A stretch of DNA of 44,562 bases from the NCBI RefSeq assembly GCF_027587195.1, contig NZ_JAPDDP010000066.1:1-44562 (forward strand). Reading direction: 5' to 3'. The translations under genes and the position numbers were made by a program. This document shows, piece by piece, positions 8,323 through 15,851 of the stretch (its first letter is position 1; every line of letters starts with the position of its first letter). This DNA is from Solirubrobacter phytolaccae. GTDB taxonomy: Bacteria; Actinomycetota; Thermoleophilia; Solirubrobacterales; Solirubrobacteraceae. The notes beneath the pieces were generated by a model, which did not search any database, was not told where the DNA came from, and saw only the letters and a list, made by a program, of their open reading frames with translations.

Positions 8323-8976
8323 ATGTCCATCGTGATCGTCGGAGCAGGACCCAACCTCGGTGCCGCCGTCGCCCGCCGCTTCGGCCGCGAAGGGCTGGCC
8401 GTCGGGCTCGTGGCGCGCAACGCCGAGAAGCTGGAGGCGCTCGCGGGCGAGCTGACCGCGGACGGCCTCACCGCCGATTACGCGGCCGCCGACATCCGCG
8501 ACGCAGAGGCGCTGTCCGCGGCGATCGGCTCGCTCGCCGACACGCTCGGCCCGGTCGAGGTGCTCGAGTACTCCCCGCTGCCGGCGAAGGCGTTCATGAA
8601 GCCGATCCTCGAGACCACGGTCGACGACGTCCGCGGGCCGCTGGAGTTCAGCGTGCTCGGCGCCGTCGCCGCCACGACCACGGTCATCGGCCCGATGCTC
8701 GAGCGCGGCTCCGGGACGATCCTGTTCACCACGGGCGGTGCCGCGATCAACCCGTACCCGCTGCGCGCCGGCGTCGGCATCTCGTTCGCCGGCGAGGTGG
8801 CGTACGCGCGGATGCTGCACGACGAGGTCGCCGAGCGCGGCGTGCACGTCGCCCACACGGCGATCGGCGGCCGGATCGCGCCGGGCGCCGACCACGAGCC
8901 CGACGACGTGGCCGATCTCCTCTGGCGCCTCCACGTGGAGCGCAGCGGCTTCCAGACGCGCATCGGCATCGATTGA
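8323..8976 (+). CDS. Atypical SDR-family protein lacking the catalytic Tyr/Lys
   Basis: About 217 residues. A Rossmann start (IVIVGAGPNLGAAVARRFG) and the general SDR layout are clear. Aligned back from the conserved helix ending AERGVHV, however, the positions of the catalytic Tyr and Lys fall on Val and Phe in AGVGISFAGEV. It may therefore bind a nucleotide without classical SDR chemistry. ATG 8323 gives the usual spacing to the glycine motif; ATG 8314 is an alternative. Its TGA overlaps the TTG start of the next gene by 4 bases, indicating translational coupling to the MFS transporter. Confidence 0.85.
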   Translation: MSIVIVGAGPNLGAAVARRFGREGLAVGLVARNAEKLEALAGELTADGLTADYAAADIRDAEALSAAIGSLADTLGPVEVLEYSPLPAKAFMKPILETTVDDVRGPLEFSVLGAVAATTTVIGPMLERGSGTILFTTGGAAINPYPLRAGVGISFAGEVAYARMLHDEVAERGVHVAHTAIGGRIAPGADHEPDDVADLLWRLHVERSGFQTRIGID

Positions 8977-10154
8977 TCTCGCGCTCGCGCATCGGGTTCT
9001 TCGCGGCCACGGCGTCGCTCGTGGCGATCTTCGCGGCCTCGGCGAGCGCGATCCCGCTGTACGAGCTCTACCGGCGTGCCGATCACCTCAGCCACGCGGA
9101 CCTCGCGACGACCGCGGTCGCGTACTTCGTCGCGGTCGTCGTCGCGCTGCTCGTGCTGGGCCGGATCTCCGACCATCTCGGGCGACGCACGGTCGCGCTG
9201 CTGGCCCTCGGACTCGCCGCCGCCGGGACGCTCGTGCTCACCGACATCCACAGCGTCACGCCGCTGATCCTCGGGCGTGCCCTGCAGGGTCTCGGGTGCG
9301 GCTTGGCGTCCAGTGCCATCGCCGCGTTCGTGATCGACAGCGCGCCCGCGTCCGCCGGCTCCCTCGCGAGCGCCGTCACCACCGCGTCGCCGATGACCGG
9401 GCTGACCCTCGGCGCCCTCGGCTCGGGCGTGCTGGCCGAGCTCGGCCCCGCGCCGCGCACGCTCGTGTTCTTCCTGCTCGTCGGCGTGCTCGTCCTCTGC
9501 GCGGTGCTGATCGTGCTGAGCCGCGAGACGGTGACCCGCGCCCCGGGGCTGCTCGCGTCGATGCGCCCGCAGCTGCGGATCCCGGTCGCCGCCCGCCGGC
9601 TCCTGCCCGCGGCGTGCTCGATCTTCCTCGCGACCTGGGCCTTCGGCGGCTTCTACCAGGCGTTCGGGCCGTCGGTCACCGCCGACCAGCTCGGCACGAC
9701 GAGCGCGCTGATCGCCGCGGCCGTGTTCGCCTCCTTCAACGCGCCGAGCGCGCTCGGCGCCGCCTTCGCCGGCCGTCGCGCGCCCGCGACCGTGCAACGC
9801 ATGGGCATGGCCGTGTTCGTGCTCGCGGTGGCGGGCGTGCTGGCCTCGCTGGACCTCGGTGCCGTCGTGCCGTTCCTGGTCGCGAGCGCCGTCGCCGGCC
9901 TCGCGATGGGCGCCGCGTTCGCCGGGTCGATGCGCGCGCTGCTCGCCACGGCCCGCCCGGCCGAGCGCGCCGGCCTGCTCTCGGCGATCTACCTGATCTC
10001 CTATAGCGGTGCCGCGGTCCCCAACTTCATCGCCGGCCAGCTCTCCGAGGCCATGAGCCTCTTCCACATCGCCCTCGGCTACGGGGTACTGGCCGCGCTC
10101 GCCTTGCTGATCACCCTCGGCGCCACCCGGGTTCCGCGCCCGGCGACCGCCTGA
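8973..10154 (+). CDS. MFS transporter, 12-TM
   Basis: A 393-residue very hydrophobic protein with about 12 membrane segments. The loop 2-3 motif GRISDHLGRRTVALL is the MFS signature, and segment 4 begins GRALQGLGCGLASS. It starts at TTG 8973, inside the stop of the upstream SDR gene. The tail includes PAERAGLLSAIYLISYSGAAVPNFIAG, common in small-molecule drug-type exporters of actinobacteria. Substrate is unknown; the operon context (two SDRs and a cupin) suggests export or uptake of a small oxidisable molecule. Confidence 0.92.
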   Translation: MISRSRIGFFAATASLVAIFAASASAIPLYELYRRADHLSHADLATTAVAYFVAVVVALLVLGRISDHLGRRTVALLALGLAAAGTLVLTDIHSVTPLILGRALQGLGCGLASSAIAAFVIDSAPASAGSLASAVTTASPMTGLTLGALGSGVLAELGPAPRTLVFFLLVGVLVLCAVLIVLSRETVTRAPGLLASMRPQLRIPVAARRLLPAACSIFLATWAFGGFYQAFGPSVTADQLGTTSALIAAAVFASFNAPSALGAAFAGRRAPATVQRMGMAVFVLAVAGVLASLDLGAVVPFLVASAVAGLAMGAAFAGSMRALLATARPAERAGLLSAIYLISYSGAAVPNFIAGQLSEAMSLFHIALGYGVLAALALLITLGATRVPRPATA

Positions 10155-10168
10155 CAAAGGAGCCATCC

Positions 10169-10564
10169 ATGCAGATCACCCGCAGCAGCGTCGACACCCA
10201 GACGGGCCCGGCCGACTGGTTCACCGGCGACGTCTACATCGACGCGGTGGCCGCCCCCGCCGGGACGTCCACGACCGCTGCCGCCAGCGTCCACTTCACG
10301 CCCGGCGCCCGTACCGCCTGGCACACGCACCCGCACGGGCAGACGATCTTCGTCACCGAAGGCGTCGGCCGCTGCCAGCGCGAAGGCGGCCCGATCGAGG
10401 AGATCCGCCCCGGCGACCGCGTCTTCTTCGAGCCCGGCGAGAACCACTGGCACGGTGCCGCGCCGAACCGCTTCATGGTCCACATCGCCATCCAGCAGGC
10501 CGACGAGAGCGGCAGCCCGGTCACCTGGGGCGAGCACGTCACCGACGCGCAGTACCGCGGCTGA
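10169..10564 (+). CDS. Small cupin-domain protein
   Basis: A 131-residue single-domain cupin. Motif 1 is HTHPHGQTIFVTEG, with two His and a Gln/Glu-type ligand region; motif 2 is PGDRVFFEPGENHWHG. Both metal-binding motifs are intact, so it probably binds a divalent metal. Similar proteins sit beside carboxymuconolactone-decarboxylase or SDR genes, but the reaction is unknown. A strong ribosome-binding site (AAAGGAG) lies 7 bases before ATG, 14 bp after the MFS stop. The next SDR gene starts directly at its stop. Confidence 0.9.
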   Translation: MQITRSSVDTQTGPADWFTGDVYIDAVAAPAGTSTTAAASVHFTPGARTAWHTHPHGQTIFVTEGVGRCQREGGPIEEIRPGDRVFFEPGENHWHGAAPNRFMVHIAIQQADESGSPVTWGEHVTDAQYRG

Positions 10565-11293
10565 GTGGCCCGCGTCTTCATCACGGGCTCGGCCGACGGC
10601 CTCGGGCGCGCCGCGGCCGAGACCCTGCTCGACGACGGCCACGAGCTGGTCGTCCACGCCCGCAGCACTGCGCGGTTACGAGCCGTGGACGACCTGATCG
10701 GCCGGGGCGCGGCCGCGGTCGCCGGTGACCTGGCGGACCTCGAGCAGACCCGGCACGTCGCCGAGCAGGTGAACACGCTCGGGCGACTGGACGCGGTGAT
10801 CCACAACGCCGGGGTCTACACCGGACCGGACATCCTCCCGGTCAACGTCGTCGCGCCGTACGTGCTCACCGCGCTGATCGAGCGGCCGCACCGGCTCGTC
10901 TACCTCACCAGCGGCATGCACAGCGGCGGGCGTGCCGAGCTCCGCGGCATCGACTGGACCGGGCGTGGCGGCTCGTACTCGGACAGCAAGCTGTTCGTCG
11001 CGACCCTCGCCCTCGCGGTCGCCCGCCGCTGGCCCGACGTGTACAGCAACACCGTCGACCCCGGCTGGGTCCCGACCAGGATGGGCGGTCCCCACGCGCC
11101 CGACGACCTCCGGCTCGGGCACCTGACGCAGGAGTGGCTCGCCACGAGCGACGACGCGGAGGCGAGAACCAGCGGCGGCTACTGGTTCCATCAACGACGC
11201 CGCGACCCGCACCCCGCGGCGCTCGACCCGCGGTTCCAGGACGCGTTGCTCGCCAGCCTCGCCGACTACACCGGCGTCACGCTTTCCGGCTGA
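10565..11293 (+). CDS. SDR family NAD(P)-dependent oxidoreductase
   Basis: A 242-residue protein from GTG, with no gap after the cupin stop. It has TGSADGLG as the cofactor loop, HNAG after strand 4, and an intact catalytic YSDSK. The DPGWVPTRMGG segment resembles SDRs related to daunorubicin ketoreductase or light-dependent protochlorophyllide reductase, but the substrate is unknown. This last gene of the operon retains classical catalytic residues, unlike the first SDR at 8323. It converges with the DHFR-like gene and overlaps it by 17 bp. Confidence 0.9.
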   Translation: MARVFITGSADGLGRAAAETLLDDGHELVVHARSTARLRAVDDLIGRGAAAVAGDLADLEQTRHVAEQVNTLGRLDAVIHNAGVYTGPDILPVNVVAPYVLTALIERPHRLVYLTSGMHSGGRAELRGIDWTGRGGSYSDSKLFVATLALAVARRWPDVYSNTVDPGWVPTRMGGPHAPDDLRLGHLTQEWLATSDDAEARTSGGYWFHQRRRDPHPAALDPRFQDALLASLADYTGVTLSG

Positions 11294-11906
11294 ACGTCAG
11301 GTGCGTCACGCCGCTCGGCGAGACGGTCGTCTCGATCGCGTAGTGCTCCTCGAGGCCTTCCACGCCGTCCCAGAGCCGCACGCCGCGGCCGAGCAGGATC
11401 GGCACGACGACGATGTGCGCGTGGTCGATCAGGCCGGCGGCGAGGAACTCGCGGATGACGGTCGCGCCGCCGCCGATGCGCACGTCCTGGCCGCCCGCGG
11501 CCGCCTGGGCCGTCTCGAGCGCCTCGGCCGGCGGGGCGTCGACGAAGTGGAACGTCGTGCCGCCCTCCATCTCGATCGACGGCCGGACGTGGTGGGTGAG
11601 GACGAAGACCGGCGTGTGGAACGGTGGGTTCGGTCCCCAGGCGCCCTTCCAGTCGGGATCGTCCTCCCAGCCGGGATGCGCGAACTTGCCGGCGCCCATG
11701 ATCTCGGCGCCGATCCCCGGGTCGTGCTGACGCACGAACGCGTCGTCGACGCCGGCGCTGCCGCCGGCCTTCCACCAGCGGGTGGCGAACATCCACTCGT
11801 GCAACCGCTCCCCGGCATGACCGAAGTGCAGGTCGCGGCTCTGGCCCTCCCCGGTGCCGAAGCCGTCGAGGGAGATGGCGAAGTTGTGCACGCGGACAAG
11901 TGACAT
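11277..11906 (-). CDS. Dihydrofolate reductase family protein (RibD C-terminal domain)
   Basis: A 210-residue protein. VRVHNFAISLDGFGTG at the N-terminus and the C-terminal IGGGATVIREFLAAGLIDHAHIVVVPILLGRGVRLWDG are diagnostic of the RibD_C/DHFR-like NADPH reductase fold. A PVFVLTHHVRP segment lies between them. I start at the ATG at 11906 because this places the SLDG motif at the usual distance. Family members are usually uncharacterised. It is divergent from the LysR gene at 11981 (74 bp between), which may control it. Confidence 0.9.
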   Translation of the reverse strand: MSLVRVHNFAISLDGFGTGEGQSRDLHFGHAGERLHEWMFATRWWKAGGSAGVDDAFVRQHDPGIGAEIMGAGKFAHPGWEDDPDWKGAWGPNPPFHTPVFVLTHHVRPSIEMEGGTTFHFVDAPPAEALETAQAAAGGQDVRIGGGATVIREFLAAGLIDHAHIVVVPILLGRGVRLWDGVEGLEEHYAIETTVSPSGVTHLTFSRKA

Positions 11907-11980
11907 ACGTGCAGCTTGCGCCCAACCCGCGCATGCGTCCAATGCCAACTTTCGCGGTGATCCATAGATAGGGTTGATCG

Positions 11981-12856
11981 ATGCTGGACGTCAACCGGCT
12001 CCGGGTGATCGACGCCGTCGCGCGCCACGGCTCGGTCACCGCCGCGGCCAAGGAGCTGCACTACTCGCAGCCTTCCGTCACCCATCACCTGTCCCGGCTC
12101 GAGGCGGAGACGGGCGCGCAGCTGCTCCAGCGCGTCGGGCGCGGGATCCGGCTGACCCCGGCCGGGCGACTGCTGGCCGACCGCGCGGCGGAGATCATCG
12201 GACGGATCGACGCCGCCGGCGCCGAGCTCTCCGCCCACGTCGGGCTGACCGCCGGGCGCGTGCGGCTCGCGGGCTTCGCCTCGGCCAACGGCTCGTTCGT
12301 GCCGGCCGCCGTGGCCGGCCTGGCGGTCGAGCACCCGGGGCTGCAGGTCAGCCTGACCGACACGCACCCGGTCGACGCGCTGGAGCTGCTGCGCACGGGC
12401 AAGGTCGAGGTCGCGATCATCTTCCGCTACGACGACACCGAGCCCGAGCCCGCCGGGGTCCGCCTCCATCACCTGCTCGACGACTCGGTCCATGTGCTGT
12501 CGACCCGCCGCGAGGGCGAGCTGGCCAGCCTGCGCGACGCGACCTGGATCGCCGGCTGCGAGCGCTGCCGCAGCCACCTGCTGTCGCTCTGCGCCGACGC
12601 CGGCTTCGAACCGCGGATCGGCTACAGCTCCGACGACATGGTCGTGATGCAGGCGTGGGTGGCCGCCGGGCTCGGCGTCGCGACCCAGACCGGCCTGGCC
12701 CTGCTCGCCCACCAGATCGACGGCGTCGTCGCGACCGAGCTCCCCGGCGTCAAGCGGCACATCTACGCGGCGACGTTCGGCGAGCCGCCCGACCCGCCCG
12801 CGACCGCCGCGCTGCTGGCGGCGCTCGCCGAGGCCGCGGCCGCCACACTCGCCTAG
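11981..12856 (+). CDS. LysR-type transcriptional regulator
   Basis: A 291-residue protein. The N-terminal winged helix-turn-helix is clear: RLRVIDAVARHGSVTAAAKEL, then HYSQPSVTHHLSRLEAETGAQLLQR. A periplasmic-binding-like effector domain follows from about residue 90 (GRVRLAGFASANG onward). A Cys pair (CERC) lies in the middle of the effector domain. It is transcribed away from the DHFR-like gene, the usual arrangement for a LysR regulator and its target. The 74-bp spacer holds CGCATGCG (11930-11937) and an AT-richer stretch near 11960, but I see no clear T-N11-A dyad. Confidence 0.93.
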   Translation: MLDVNRLRVIDAVARHGSVTAAAKELHYSQPSVTHHLSRLEAETGAQLLQRVGRGIRLTPAGRLLADRAAEIIGRIDAAGAELSAHVGLTAGRVRLAGFASANGSFVPAAVAGLAVEHPGLQVSLTDTHPVDALELLRTGKVEVAIIFRYDDTEPEPAGVRLHHLLDDSVHVLSTRREGELASLRDATWIAGCERCRSHLLSLCADAGFEPRIGYSSDDMVVMQAWVAAGLGVATQTGLALLAHQIDGVVATELPGVKRHIYAATFGEPPDPPATAALLAALAEAAAATLA

Positions 12857-12862
12857 CGCGCG

Positions 12863-13105
12863 CTAGTCCAGCCCGGCGAAGGGATCGGCCTCACGGGCGG
12901 CGATCCAGCCGGCGCGGGTCAGCGACCAGTGCTCGCCGGCGCGGCTCGCGAGCTGCTCGGCCTCGAGCGCGACGAGCGCGGCCTCGACGACGTCCGCCGG
13001 GGTCGACCCGAGGCGCTTCGCGACGCGCTCGACCGTGTCGTCGTGCGGGTGGTCCCGCAGACAGCCGAGGACGCGTTGCAGGACATGGGAGCGTGGAGCA
13101 GGCAC
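12863..13105 (-). CDS. Small hypothetical protein, winged-helix-like
   Basis: About 80 residues if GTG 13105 is the start; the frame is open further upstream, but that part reads like non-coding sequence. The segment LGCLRDHPHDDTVERVAKRLGSTPADVVEAALVALEAEQLASRAGEHWSLTRAGWIAA has the helix-helix-wing pattern of small winged-helix proteins. No clear Shine-Dalgarno is visible, so the start is uncertain. It converges with the LysR gene with 6 bp between stops. Confidence 0.55.
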   Translation of the reverse strand: MPAPRSHVLQRVLGCLRDHPHDDTVERVAKRLGSTPADVVEAALVALEAEQLASRAGEHWSLTRAGWIAAREADPFAGLD

Positions 13106-13224
13106 TGAGTGGGATGAACCTAACGCGAAATCTGTGGTTGGCCATCCGAAGATCCGGGAACAACCGCCTTGTCGCGTCGTAAGACCCTCATTTTCAAGCG
13201 GCGCACACCCCTCCTCCTCAGTGA

Positions 13225-13260
13225 ACGGGGCGTCCCTCACGGGGCGCCCCGTTTGCGTTT
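13225..13260 (+). terminator. Intrinsic-terminator-like hairpin before the PP2C gene
   Basis: ACGGGGCG (13225-13232) pairs perfectly with CGCCCCGT (13245-13252) across a 12-base loop, followed by TTTGCGTTT. The T-rich tail is on the plus strand. The nearest plus-strand gene upstream (LysR) ends 370 bp earlier, with a minus-strand gene between. It either ends a long LysR transcript, ends a small RNA from 13110-13225, or acts as an attenuator in the PP2C leader. Confidence 0.5.
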
Positions 13261-13287
13261 CGGGGCAGAACGGGCAGCGACTCCACC

Positions 13288-15480
13288 GTGATCGACACCA
13301 GCCCGATCTCCGCACCGGCGATCCTCGACGCGCTGTTCGCCAACTCGACGATCGGCCTCGTCGTCTGGGATCGCGAGCTGCGGTTCCGGCGGGTCAACGC
13401 GCGTCTGGCGGCCATGAACGGGCTCGCGGCCGAGGCCCACGTCGGCCACCGCCCGCGGGAGGTGCTGCCCGAGCTCGGCGAGCGGCTGGAGGCACTCCTC
13501 GGCCGCGTCGTGGCGACGGGCGAGCCGCTGCGCGACGTCGAGGTCTCCGGCGAGACGCCCGCCGCGGTCGGCGTGCAGCGACACTGGCTGGCCAGCTACT
13601 TCCCCATCCGCACCGATGCGAACGAGATCGCCGGCGTCACGGGGCTCGTCGTCGAGATCACCGCCGAACGCGACGCCCGCGACCGCGCCGAGTCGGCGAT
13701 GCAGCGCACCGCGTTCGTCGACGCCGAGCTGCAGGCCCTCTACGCGGCGCTGCCGGTCGGCGTCGCCTTTCTCAGCCCCGACCTGCGCTACCAGCGCGTC
13801 AACGAGACGCTCGCGCGACTCAACGGGCGGCCGGTGGGCGCCCACGTCGGCGCCTCGCTGGAGGACGTCGTGGGCAAGCACGCGCCGGCGCTGCGAACCG
13901 AGCTCGAACGCGTGGTCGCCAACCGTGAGCCGGTCGACCTGGAGCTCGAAGTCGCGCTCCCGCACGATCCGACGGACCTGCGGGCGCTCGAGGCGACGTT
14001 CTTCCCCGTCGTCGATCGCGACGAGGCGCTGCTCGGCGTCGGTGGCGTGATCCGCGACGTCACCGTGCGGCGAGAGCTCGAGCGCAAGCAGTCGGACCTG
14101 CTGCGCGACGCGCTGTTCGCCCGCGCCGCCGCCGAGGCCGCCGGCGTGCGGACCGACGATGCCCGTGAGGAGGCGGAGCGCACCAGCGTGGCCGCCGAGC
14201 GAGGGCGGGCGCGGATCGCGCTGCTCGCGCGCGCCGGCCAGCAGATGGCGGAGTCGATGGAGTGGGAGCCGACGCTGCAGGCCGTCGTGCGCGCGGTCGT
14301 CCCGGACGTCGCCGACTGGGCCTCGCTGACCGTCGTCGATCCCCGGGGAGCGCTGCGCGTCCATGCGATCGCCCACCGCGACCCCGAACGTGAACGGCTG
14401 GCGTGGGAGCTCGCCGAGCGCTATCCGGCTTCGGCGGACGCGCCGAGCGGGCCGGGCCACGTCGTCCGCACGGGTGAGCTCGAGATCCGGACCGACATCA
14501 CGCCCGACGCGATCCGCGCCGCCGCGCGCGACCGCGAGCACCTGCGCCTCATGGAGAACCTCAGCGTCAAGCACGTCGTCGAGGCCCCGCTGACGGGACC
14601 GAGCGGCGTGCTCGGCGTGCTCTCCTTCGTCCTGGGCGACTCCGGCCGGCGGTTCGAGCCCGAGGACCTGCAGCTGATCCGCAGCCTCGCGACCCGCGCC
14701 ACGCTCCACATCGAGAACGCGCGGCTGTACACCGAGCGCTCCACGATCGCCGAGACGCTGCAGGCGAGCCTGCTGCCGCGGGCGCTGCCCGAGATCCCGG
14801 GCGTCGAGCTCGCGGCGCACTTCCAGCCGGCGGGAGATCAGAACACCGTCGGCGGCGACTTCTACGACGTGTTCGGCGCGGGCGAGAACGCGTGGGCCGC
14901 GGTCGTGGGCGACGTGTCGGGCAAGGGCGCTCCCGCGGCCGCGCTCACCGCACTCGCCCGCTACACGCTCCGCGCGACCGCGCGCACCCATCCCGACCCC
15001 GCGGCCAACCTCGCGCTGCTCAACGCGGCCTTCAAGGACGACACGGGCGCCGAGCAGTTCTGCACCGTCTTGTACGCGCGGGTGTGTCCCGGTCCTGACG
15101 GGCTCGACGTGCGCTTCGCCAACGGCGGCCACCTGCCGCCGCTGCTGCTCAAGCCGGACGGGTCGGTGACGAGCGTGGACGGTGGCCGCGGTCCGCTCGT
15201 CGGCGCCCTGGCCGACGCACGGTACGAAGAGGCGGCGCTGACGCTCCGGCCCGGAGAGCTGCTGCTGCTCTACACCGACGGCGTGACCGAGGTCAGCACG
15301 ACCGACATCACCCTTGGCGAACGCGAGCTGCACGCCACGCTGGCAGGGCTCGTCGGGGCGTCGGTGCAGGAGGTCGTCGCGGCGGCGGCCAACCGCGCGG
15401 TCGAGCTGCAGGCCCACGCGCCGCGCGACGACATCGCGCTCCTCGCCCTGCGCTTGAAGCCCGCTACGGTGCACCCGTGA
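13288..15480 (+). CDS. PAS-PAS-GAF-PP2C (SpoIIE-type) serine phosphatase
   Basis: A 730-residue cytoplasmic sensor phosphatase from GTG. Two PAS domains lie at about 10-130 and 145-262, a coiled linker at 262-305, a GAF domain at about 310-480 and a PP2C/SpoIIE domain at about 490-725. Phosphatase metal motifs are intact: GGDFYD at 522-527, GDVSGKG at 541-547, NGGHLPPLL, YTDGVTE and a late DDIALL. Such proteins dephosphorylate STAS anti-anti-sigma factors in partner-switching control of sigma factors. A STAS protein is encoded at 39621, too far away to assign as its partner. It overlaps the next gene by 4 bases. Confidence 0.94.
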   Translation: MIDTSPISAPAILDALFANSTIGLVVWDRELRFRRVNARLAAMNGLAAEAHVGHRPREVLPELGERLEALLGRVVATGEPLRDVEVSGETPAAVGVQRHWLASYFPIRTDANEIAGVTGLVVEITAERDARDRAESAMQRTAFVDAELQALYAALPVGVAFLSPDLRYQRVNETLARLNGRPVGAHVGASLEDVVGKHAPALRTELERVVANREPVDLELEVALPHDPTDLRALEATFFPVVDRDEALLGVGGVIRDVTVRRELERKQSDLLRDALFARAAAEAAGVRTDDAREEAERTSVAAERGRARIALLARAGQQMAESMEWEPTLQAVVRAVVPDVADWASLTVVDPRGALRVHAIAHRDPERERLAWELAERYPASADAPSGPGHVVRTGELEIRTDITPDAIRAAARDREHLRLMENLSVKHVVEAPLTGPSGVLGVLSFVLGDSGRRFEPEDLQLIRSLATRATLHIENARLYTERSTIAETLQASLLPRALPEIPGVELAAHFQPAGDQNTVGGDFYDVFGAGENAWAAVVGDVSGKGAPAAALTALARYTLRATARTHPDPAANLALLNAAFKDDTGAEQFCTVLYARVCPGPDGLDVRFANGGHLPPLLLKPDGSVTSVDGGRGPLVGALADARYEEAALTLRPGELLLLYTDGVTEVSTTDITLGERELHATLAGLVGASVQEVVAAAANRAVELQAHAPRDDIALLALRLKPATVHP

Positions 15481-15851
15481 CCCTCGACTGGCGTGTCAAG
15501 CGCATCGCCAAGAACGAGACGAGCTTCCGGGACATCAACGAGCGCCTCGAGGCGGGGCTTCGTCAGGTGCGCCACACCCCGGAGCGGCTCGAGTTCATCT
15601 GCGAGTGCGGGGACCGCGAGTGCGAGTCGTCGGTCCACGTGAGCTTCGAGGAGTACGAGGCCGTCCGCGCCGACTCCCGGCGCTTCATCGTCGTGCCCGG
15701 CCACGTGTTCCCGGAGACCGAGCGCGTGGTCTCCGGCAACGACCGCTACGAGGTCGTCGAGAAGTTCGGGGAGGCGGTCGAGGTCACCGACGCCTCTGAC
15801 CGCCGCAGCCCCGGCATCACCGGTCGCCGGAGCGACTCGACATCACCCTGA
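15477..15851 (+). CDS. Conserved actinobacterial hypothetical protein with CxCx4C motif
   Basis: A 124-residue protein from GTG inside the stop of the PP2C gene (GTGA overlap), so it is translationally coupled. It begins with a helical segment (NETSFRDINERLE), then CECGDREC, which looks like part of a small metal or iron-sulfur site. VSFEEYEAVRADSRRF and VVPGHVFPETE follow, and then YEVVEKF. I recognise this as a widespread unnamed family in actinobacteria, often near signalling genes; no function is known to me. The tail is disordered and overlaps the convergent GGDEF gene by 35 bp. Confidence 0.82.
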   Translation: MTLDWRVKRIAKNETSFRDINERLEAGLRQVRHTPERLEFICECGDRECESSVHVSFEEYEAVRADSRRFIVVPGHVFPETERVVSGNDRYEVVEKFGEAVEVTDASDRRSPGITGRRSDSTSP

